Of a stretch of DNA of 25,566 bases, positions 20,401 to 25,566 are shown piece after piece; the stretch's first letter is position 1, and every line of letters begins with the position of its first letter. A program made the position numbers and the translations under genes. This DNA is from Apostichopus parvimensis. Taxonomy: Eukaryota; Echinodermata; Holothuroidea; Aspidochirotida; Stichopodidae. The DNA lies in contig KN886876.1 of assembly GCA_000934455.1 (NCBI GenBank), positions 28,275 through 53,840 on the forward strand. Direction: 5' to 3'. The notes below the pieces were generated by a model that saw nothing but the letters and a program-made list of their open reading frames with translations, ran no database searches and had not been told where the DNA came from.

Positions 20401-21202
20401 GTGCATACATATCATGATTCATGTTGGCTTCAATTTTTTTTTTGTTGACAAAATGTAACAATTTCAAGTGTTCGCAAAGTCTCAGTAAGGTAATTTCAGC
20501 AAGAGGATGAGTAAATTATGTTACTCCTTTATAAGGGTCAGAAAATAATTATATAATTGAATTGTTCTTCTAAGTTACTTTAGAAGTAAGTTGGCCTGAC
20601 GTTTCGATCCTAGCAGGATCTTCTTCAGAGGCTAAATGACAAGTAACAGTAACAGAAGGGACAAAAACACGCACAGAAAACAGTTTGCTAACAGTTTTAT
20701 TTTATTTTGAAGTTACTTTAGAGAACAACATGACTTTAGCAAAGTAAACTTTTCTTTTCGAAAGACGGCTGTGATCAAGTCTATTCGTTCAATTGAGGAT
20801 TCACTTCACATTTTCTAGGTCGACAGAAAAAGGTATAATCAAATTGCACTGTTCCTTATGGAGTCCCCTATGTGACACAACACAGAATAGTTGAAATGCC
20901 CCCTTCCTTGCCTTGCCAAAATAAAATATAGAAAATTTTATTTCTTAATGAGCAATGACAAAGTATAATAGATGTCATTTGGCCCATGGATTTTCTTTGT
21001 TTTTATCATTCTTTTTGTTTCATAATTTTTTTCCAACTTTTAATTTTTATTGTGTTCTTCAAAATTTGTTTGTTTTCTATTGTCATTTTAGAACAAAGGA
21101 GGTAATAGAGGTGCCCGTGGTGGAGGGAGAGGGAAAGGAGGGCATAGCAGAGGGAAGCAGAGAGGTATGGACTTCTACTTCTCAAGCAGCCAGAAGAAGT
21201 AG
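11583..21202 (+). CDS. cry-dash: Cryptochrome DASH (CRY-DASH), 12 exons, complete
   Basis: Exons: 11583-11657, 12483-12655, 12901-13000, 13425-13546, 14299-14447, 15988-16076, 16573-16646, 17427-17516, 18322-18619, 19375-19494, 20089-20262, 21092-21202. All 11 introns are GT-AG, phases agree and the joined frame is 524 codons plus stop, near the usual animal CRY-DASH length of about 520. The ATG has A at -3 and an in-frame TGA 21 bp upstream. The protein is a blue-light flavoprotein of the photolyase/cryptochrome family; CRY-DASH members bind FAD and usually methenyltetrahydrofolate, and repair cyclobutane pyrimidine dimers in single-stranded or looped DNA. Diagnostic stretches are [66 protein letters not shown] and the C-terminal MDFYFS. 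No frameshift or lost key residue was seen. Clock-type cryptochromes and 6-4 photolyases lack this ending, so the assignment is firm. Confidence 0.97.
12222..12253. repeat. Perfect inverted repeat in CRY-DASH intron 1
   Basis: TTGCTATGTA (12222-12231) and TACATAGCAA (12244-12253) pair over a 12-nt loop. Intron 1 also has a D-box match, TTACATAA, at 12095-12102. No other structure was seen in this intron. Confidence 0.55.
13659..13775 (+). mobile_element. tRNA-derived SINE-like sequence in CRY-DASH intron 4
   Basis: From about 13696 the sequence can be laid on a tRNA: a D-arm-like stretch with TTGATAGAGCT (resembling box A surroundings), an anticodon-arm-like TCAGGG stem with loop CTTGTGA and matching CCCTGA, then GGTC and a diverged box B (GTTTGAAATCTG). 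The loop would read TGT (threonine), but the T-arm is decayed, so this is a SINE relic rather than a working tRNA. The preceding 40 bp (13659-13700) closely match the 78-bp minisatellite unit in intron 5. No target duplication was found. Confidence 0.5.
15241..15915. repeat. 78-bp minisatellite in CRY-DASH intron 5
   Basis: About eight copies. The landmark AGCAAA recurs at 15270, 15350, 15469, 15549, 15627, 15695, 15773 and 15849, giving spacings of 76-80 bp, apart from one 10-bp deletion and the gap. The core reads AATGGCTATATAGGGAACAC, then CACCAACTAAGGGCTGGATA and GAGGGCAG. The array is interrupted by an assembly gap. The unit matches sequence in intron 4 at about 85% over 40 bp. Confidence 0.9.
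15388..15437. other. Assembly gap (50 N) inside the minisatellite
   Basis: Exactly 50 Ns. The known bases between the flanking AGCAAA landmarks total 69 bp, one 78-bp unit less 9 bp. The missing DNA is therefore about 9 bp, or 9 plus a multiple of 78; the run of 50 is a placeholder. Confidence 0.97.
15988..20262 (+). CDS. cry-dash: CRY-DASH exons 6-11: FAD-binding helical domain
   Basis: Residues 207-488. [11 protein letters not shown] (218-228) opens the domain. [15 protein letters not shown] (255-269) spans the exon 7/8 junction, with its Trp codon split. Exon 9 (100 codons) carries WRDYF, the [14 protein letters not shown] block and [18 protein letters not shown], the main flavin-contact segment. 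By comparison with E. coli photolyase (Trp 306, 359, 382), W326, W379 and W402 form the expected electron-transfer chain. Exon 10 has [10 protein letters not shown] and exon 11 the VHTPWTLS and [12 protein letters not shown] segments. All key positions I can judge are intact, so the protein should be photoactive; this is inference. Confidence 0.94.
16647..17426 (+). other. CRY-DASH intron 7, with an unassigned GC-richer segment
   Basis: Most of the intron is AT-rich. The part at about 16975-17300 is noticeably richer in G and C and carries a 76-codon open frame (16979-17209) with no recognisable domain. It looks like a fragment of an unknown interspersed repeat rather than an exon, since the flanking exons 7 and 8 join in frame without it. 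Confidence 0.35.
17530..17785. repeat. 53-bp minisatellite in CRY-DASH intron 8
   Basis: Five copies at 53, 53, 53 and 48 bp spacing (starts about 17541, 17594, 17647, 17700 and 17748). The unit includes CATTTGGTCAAAAAGTTTCT, then ACCAAACCTAGGTTCACTT and AAACAGCTGT. It begins 14 bp after the exon 8 donor. An E-box CACGTG occurs once further on, at 17934-17939. Confidence 0.88.
20562..20728 (-). mobile_element. Short inverted-repeat-flanked element with hammerhead-like core (possible Penelope-like fragment)
   Basis: The left edge TTGTTCTTCTAAGTTACTT (20562-20580) is an imperfect inverted match to the right edge (20710-20728, which reads TTGTTCTCTAAAGTAACTT on the minus strand). AAGTTACTTTAGA also occurs as a direct repeat at 20572 and 20710. 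The 167-bp segment has no coding frame and contains the ribozyme-like motif at 20594-20632. Penelope-like retroelements are known to carry hammerhead motifs, hence the tentative assignment. It sits in CRY-DASH intron 11, antisense to the gene. Confidence 0.4.
20594..20632 (-). ncRNA. Hammerhead-ribozyme-like motif (minimal type I form)
   Basis: Read on the minus strand: stem I GCCT (20632-20629); core CTGAAGA (20628-20622), fitting CUGANGA; one A; stem II GATCC / loop TGCTA / GGATC (20620-20606), perfect 5 bp; core GAAA (20605-20602); CGTC (20601-20598); stem I AGGC (20597-20594). GTC just before stem I is a valid NUH cleavage triplet. Stem III has no loop of its own, but ACGT across it is self-complementary, so two copies could pair. 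Dimeric action with very short stem III has been proposed for Penelope-associated hammerheads. Activity is not shown. Confidence 0.5.
21092..21202 (+). CDS. cry-dash: CRY-DASH exon 12: Arg/Gly-rich tail and MDFYFS end
   Basis: Residues 489-524, acceptor CATTTTAG, stop TAG at 21200-21202. About 25 residues made mostly of Gly, Arg and Lys, with several RG dipeptides and one [11 protein letters not shown] run, precede [12 protein letters not shown]. The closing MDFYFS motif is typical of animal CRY-DASH, where a basic Gly-rich tail is also usual. RGG-type segments often bind single-stranded nucleic acid, which would suit a single-strand-preferring repair enzyme. This role is inferred. Confidence 0.93.
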   Translation, partial: NKGGNRGARGGGRGKGGHSRGKQRGMDFYFSSSQKK

Positions 21203-21259
21203 TGGTTGATCCTCCTTGTGAGGCACAATAGAACAGTAGGCTGATAAGGATTATATGTG

Positions 21260-21600
21260 TCTTTAACCTACCTCATTTACTGATAAAGAATGTGTGTGAT
21301 GGTAAGGTACTTCATTGTGAATAAAAAATAAGTGTGACAGTGAAAAACCTCATTGCTTATAAAGAATATGTATGACTGTGGAGAAATACCCCATTGCTAA
21401 CAAAGAATGTATGGGACTGTGAGATATCTCAATGTTGACAAAATATGTGTGTGACTGTGAAATATATAATTGTTGACAAAATATGTGTGTGACTTCAAAA
21501 TACCTCATTGCTGCCAAAACATGTGTGTGACTTAAAGATACTTCATTGCAAACAATAGAATGTGTGTGACTTAATAATTAAATAATTCCTCGTTACAGAA
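21260..21600. repeat. 38-bp minisatellite directly after the CRY-DASH stop
   Basis: About eight diverged copies; the landmark CCTCATTGCT or a variant recurs near 21271, 21310, 21348, 21389, 21427, 21465, 21503 and 21541. The unit also contains GACAAAGAATGTGTGTGACT. It begins about 60 bp past the stop, so it probably lies within the 3'UTR. AATAAA at 21320-21325 is a candidate poly(A) signal inside the array. Confidence 0.8.
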
Positions 21601-21666
21601 AAAAGGTCAAAGTATATATGATACATTTAATCATGTTCTTCTTTGCTTGTTGATACAGTGAACTGC

Positions 21667-21766
21667 TGCAGAACAGAATTGTTCTTGCAGAATAGCATTA
21701 TTTCTGCAGAACGGCATTAATGTTGCAGAAACAGCATTATTGTTGCAGGAGCAGTATTATTTTTTG
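21667..21766. repeat. 20-bp tandem repeat (GCAGAAYRGCATTATT)
   Basis: Five consecutive diverged copies of a 19-21 bp unit of the form GCAGAA, two or three variable bases, CATTATT, variable, TT. It is separated from the preceding minisatellite by about 70 bp. Confidence 0.75.
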
Positions 21767-23977
21767 TAATGTTTAGGATATGTTGTAATTAATTATGTAA
21801 CTAGTATTACACACCTCAAGCACTTTATCTCCCATTGTCTTTGTTTTTTGGTCTCGTCATCTTAAAGCATCTCACTACAAGAATTTGATCAAGAAGCTGT
21901 TGTTTGGACCATGACCCAGCTCCATAATGAACAAATCACAGTTCAAAAGTGTTCATACTAGGACTAGGTGATGGGGGGTGGGTAGGCAGAAGAGTTGGTC
22001 TACTTCCCTCTACCCCACCACCTTCCTCCTACCCCACCACCTTCCCCTACCTCTAAAATTGTGTAATTCACTGAGAGCATCAGGAGTTTTTATAAATGTA
22101 ATGTCATTTGAAAACAGATGCATGAAAGGGCGGGAATGGTAAAGGGTGTGTGTTGGGGGAGGGGGGAGCAGGAACAGGGGGTGGGGAGCAGGGTGGGCCT
22201 TGATCACGTTAGTGAAACATATGGACCATAAGATTTGTGGCCAGTTGTCATTCTTCGGATATCTGCTGGTTGTTTGTTGTCGTTGAGGTCACCACTATAA
22301 ACCTTAGCTAAAGATAACTACATTTCAAAACTATTTTCATAGAGGTTCTGCATGTGCAATCTTTATTGTCAAAACCTGTTGAAACTTCAAAGGCTATTTT
22401 ATACTGCCACCCTGAAACCACTTTTCCTCACCGATATATTTCATTGTCTAAGTAACTGCTCCTCCATGTCTCTGAATACTTAAGGGGTCAGAACCAATTT
22501 TTAGGGGGTAAGAACCGCCCGTAGGTTACTTTTGATAACTTTAGGCATGCTCAAATTTGGGGCCAAAAACTGCTGCCTTTAGTTCTCTATAACAATGGAA
22601 AGAATCTTTACAGTGCGAGGTTATGCGATGTCACTGCATTTATCCTGCAAAAGAGAGCAAAATAATAAAACATGCTTATTCCCTCCTCTCTCTCACCCCT
22701 CCCTCTTCCCCTCCCCCCGCCCCCCCCCCAAAAAATTAAAATATTCAAATGACAAAGTTCAAATGACAAAGTCATAGTGTTCTTGTGTGCTACCAACCAT
22801 ATATTTGTAAGAAAAATGAATGAAATCATGCTTTTTATGAAACTATCCTCTCATCATAAGTTCATAACAGACAGACAGACATCACCCTGTCCGTCTGTTT
22901 ATATATAGAAACCATTTTGTTTTGTTTGTACCACTTTGCATATCGAATTTATACTGAACTTAACATTTACATTGTAATACACTTGGAGTTGGCACAGAAA
23001 CTCAGTTTGCAGAAATTTATTGATATTCTATGTACTTCCACAAGTACCTTGACTTGCTCAAAGTTGGCAAGTTATCTGAAAACCAACAGCCAAAAAAAAA
23101 AAAAAAAAAAAAAACATTACATAAAGTTTTGTTTTACCCTTCAATTTTCTTAGGATCCATGAAACGGGCATATTTCTTCAAATCCTGCCGACTCAAGTAA
23201 CCAATCATTAGAATCGAACAACCAAAAAGTCAAATAATAGTATCGGGTGCAGATGTTGTCATTTGAAATCTGGTCACGTAATGAATGAGGCATTCCCTAA
23301 ACTGTACAGGTCAGCTATATGACGTGAAAGACGCAAGTCAAGGTTATGTGCCATTAAAACTGGTTCAAAGTGTCACCAAACCAATGAAAATTTAAATAAA
23401 GAAATTATTGCAGTTTTTATTGTACAAAAGAAAATTGAGAACCTATACGATGATCCTGTGATGTCTCAAATAGACATCAATCTCAAACTAAATTGTTAAG
23501 AAGTCCAAAGATGGTCAAGAATATTTATAGAATCAGCTGTCCTTAGAATCAGATAATCTCATAATAAACTTGACAGAAAAAAGATTAAAATCAAGGGAAT
23601 TAATCTAGTTTATCATTGAAAATATTGTCTAGACTGTATACTTTTATTTCTCCCTTCAAAGAACTCTCTATTGACAGTACGAGCAGTATCAATATCCTAT
23701 TTCTATCATTGTTAATGGTTAGGAACTGTTTATACTGTCAGTACGAGTGCTTTGAAGCATGATATAGGAGGACAGTAAACAGTGGTATTAGCATTTTTAG
23801 GAAATTGTCCTAACTGGCTGAAGAAGGGTAGCTTGTTGCATTAACATTTATCTGCTACCATGTAAAATACCTCCTTAATACAAAACTTAACATGAATGGT
23901 ATTTTGTGGTATATTAATGTTCTCTTCCCGATTCGGAAATGCTTCAATAGCAGACATACAAACGTCAAGCCCTAACG
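21767..23977. other. Intergenic DNA without a supported gene
   Basis: It holds C-rich runs at about 22006-22053 and 22681-22730, a G-rich run at about 22142-22197 (quadruplex potential), and a 23-A homopolymer at 23092-23114. Short open frames have no recognisable domain. No splice-supported exon or RNA gene was found. Confidence 0.5.
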
Positions 23978-24058
23978 CAGGGGTACCAAAATGTGGCCTG
24001 TGGGCCAGATACGGTCCAGGTCTGCCTATTAGACTTAGGACTGGCCTGGAAGGTTCCA
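23978..24058 (+). mobile_element. Solitary hAT-type transposon end
   Basis: CAGGGGTACCAAAATGTGGC, then CTGTGGGCCAGATACGGTCC, closely resembles the common hAT terminus of the form CAGGGGT, CAAA, then GGCC-rich text including GGGCC and a CGG-like step. The matching opposite end ending in CCCCTG and an 8-bp duplication of CCCTAACG were not found downstream, so this is a truncated relic. A minus-strand open frame across it (23841-24254) is chance. Confidence 0.5.
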
Positions 24059-24429
24059 AATTTTGACAAAAATCTTGCCCTAATAATGTTTTGTTTGCTG
24101 TTAAGGTGTTAGACTTATTAGCAACCTTCCAAGGAAAATACTCATTGTAATTGTGAGATTCTCCTTGTGTCTCATTAAAGACAACAGACAGACATACAAA
24201 AGACAAGAAAGAAGCAAACCCTACACACAGTTTTAATTGTGTTAGACTTATCACATATCTAGGCTGAAGAGATCCTTAAATGGATGAATTTTTGTTGATC
24301 TGCAAAGTTTTCATGCCTCCTCCATTGATATTAATCCACTCCCATGATCTGCCTCTGTATACCATTATGACCATTGTATGTGCTACATACTTCATAAATA
24401 TCCCAGGTAGGCATCCAGTGAGACCACAT

Positions 24430-25020
24430 TTATTAAAACACCACCTGAATTGATGATGTGAAAACCATGTGATACCACCTGACTTGATGATGTAAGAACC
24501 ATGTGACACCACCCAATTTGATTAGATATGAACCATGTGACACCAACCGACTTGATGATATAAGCGCCATGTGGCACCATCCGAATTCATGATATAAGAA
24601 CAATCCGACATCACCCAAATTCATGATATAAGAATCATGTGACACCAACTGAATTGATGATATCATAATAATGTGATAACACCCAACTTGATATCAAACC
24701 ATGTGACACCATTCAAATTCATGATATAAGAACCATGTGACACCAACCGAATTCATGATATCATAATCATGTGACACCATTCGAATTCATGATAATAAGA
24801 ACTATATGACACCGGCCGACATGATTTTACAAAAACCATGTGACATCACCCAACTTGATATCAAAACCATGTGACACCACCTGACTTGATATAAGAACCA
24901 TGTGACAACCACCCCACTTGGTTATATAAGAACCATGTGACACCACCCCACTTGATCATATAAGAATCATGTGACACCACCTGACTTGATGATATAAGAA
25001 CCATGTGACACCAGCTTTAC
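24430..25020. repeat. 34-bp minisatellite, about 17 copies
   Basis: The unit is approximately CTTGATGATATAAGAACCAT, then GTGACACCACC and two to three variable bases. The landmark CCATGTGACACC or variants recurs every 29-37 bp (mean near 34) from about 24464 to 25002. Variants swap TTGATGATAT with TTCATGATAT, giving sub-families in the array. Three overlapping minus-strand open frames here reflect a repeat whose length is often 33-34 bp, not genes. Confidence 0.92.
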
Positions 25021-25566
25021 ATCACCTGTCAAAAATGTCAAATGGAAGGAGTTGTGAAATTATGCAGAGAAGACCTGCTACAAGAGGAGAGCTGTGCCCA
25101 GCTATGCCACTCCTTAAATTATTGGGCAACCAATGAATGTTTATGAAATGACTTTAGTTTGAAATACTTGTTGTAAATACATCATTGAAACATAAAATGT
25201 ACAGGAATCACACTTTATTACGTTCAGTCGATCTTCATCAAGAGACATACATCATTCTCAAAATTGACTCATATTTCTGAGTTAAAAAAATCAATATTAA
25301 AAGTTTTACTTTCAAAATTGTTTATTTTACAGAATAGGACATTGCTTTATATTATTTATTGCACTGAGCTTGACACATTCATATATACCAAGCTTGTCCT
25401 TTGCCAGCATCTTGAAGACACTCTCTTGTCATGTTACTTTATTAAAATACCAGAATTAGGTTTACTATATCCTGCTGTGTCATGCCTTATGCATTACCAG
25501 TACACATGTATGGATACACACTGTATCATTAGTGACCTAACTCATTTACAAAATTGGCAATATCCA
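25021..25566. other. Right edge, no feature recognised
   Basis: This is AT-rich sequence without a supported exon. On the minus strand near 25215-25250 there is TTGATGAAGATCG followed by GAACGTAATAAAG, a weak echo of retroelement 3' ends, but no core motif is complete. Confidence 0.35.

Noticed and set aside
23841-24254. 137-codon minus-strand frame with a hydrophobic start resembling a signal peptide
   Set aside because: The frame runs through a hAT transposon terminus, which accounts for its proline- and glycine-rich middle; no domain seen.
24276-24666. Three overlapping minus-strand frames with repeated VSHGSYIIK-like peptides
   Set aside because: They are translations of the 34-bp tandem repeat and move between frames as unit length changes.
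24430-25020. CRISPR-like array
   Set aside because: There are no unique spacers of constant size; the units are directly tandem and the window is eukaryotic.
25215-25250. Second hammerhead-like motif on the minus strand
   Set aside because: TTGATGAAG and GAACG only echo the core; CUGANGA and GAAA are not both present and no stem II can be drawn.

Overview
The window is eukaryotic nuclear DNA: coding sequence is split by GT-AG introns of about 250 to 3,200 bp, intergenic DNA is AT-rich, and homopolymers, minisatellites and decayed transposable elements are common. A full animal-type CRY-DASH gene, a death-domain gene and the repeat types all fit a metazoan, plausibly a marine invertebrate such as an echinoderm or other non-vertebrate deuterostome. 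The species cannot be fixed from sequence alone. A 50-N run at 15388-15437 marks this as a draft assembly.

Left part (1-5000): the 3' end of a plus-strand gene whose C-terminus is a death domain (exons 533-608, 908-1058 and 4265-4470, stop at 4468-4470). The gene starts outside the window. Its 3.2-kb last intron holds a 327-bp transposon with a perfect 8-bp target duplication (1555-1881) and an AT-rich tandem region. A strong hairpin lies just past the stop codon.

Middle (5000-11500): no convincing gene. It holds perfect palindromes, a possible but unproven minus-strand exon (6032-6206), a tight D-box/E-box/CRE-like cluster (8995-9017), a 552-bp terminal-inverted-repeat element (9517-10068) and the 3' end of a non-LTR retrotransposon (about 10620-11257) just upstream of the next gene.

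Right-centre (11583-21202): a complete 12-exon CRY-DASH gene. All 11 introns have GT-AG ends and compatible phases and the exons predict 524 residues. Landmarks are the N-terminal antenna-domain fold, the FAD domain, three tryptophans matching the photolyase electron-transfer chain, an Arg/Gly-rich tail and the family's C-terminal MDFYFS motif. Its introns carry a tRNA-derived SINE-like sequence, a 78-bp minisatellite that shares about 40 bp with the sequence joined to that SINE, a 53-bp minisatellite and a small element with a hammerhead-ribozyme-like core.

Right end (21203-25566): no protein gene seen. It holds two minisatellites just after the CRY-DASH stop, G/C-rich tracts, one end of a hAT-type transposon (23978) and about 17 copies of a 34-bp repeat (24430-25020).

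The two genes are on the same strand about 7 kb apart with no evident functional link. The points most worth following up are the candidate light-response module upstream of CRY-DASH, the hammerhead-like motif, and the shared origin of the intron 4 and intron 5 repeats.
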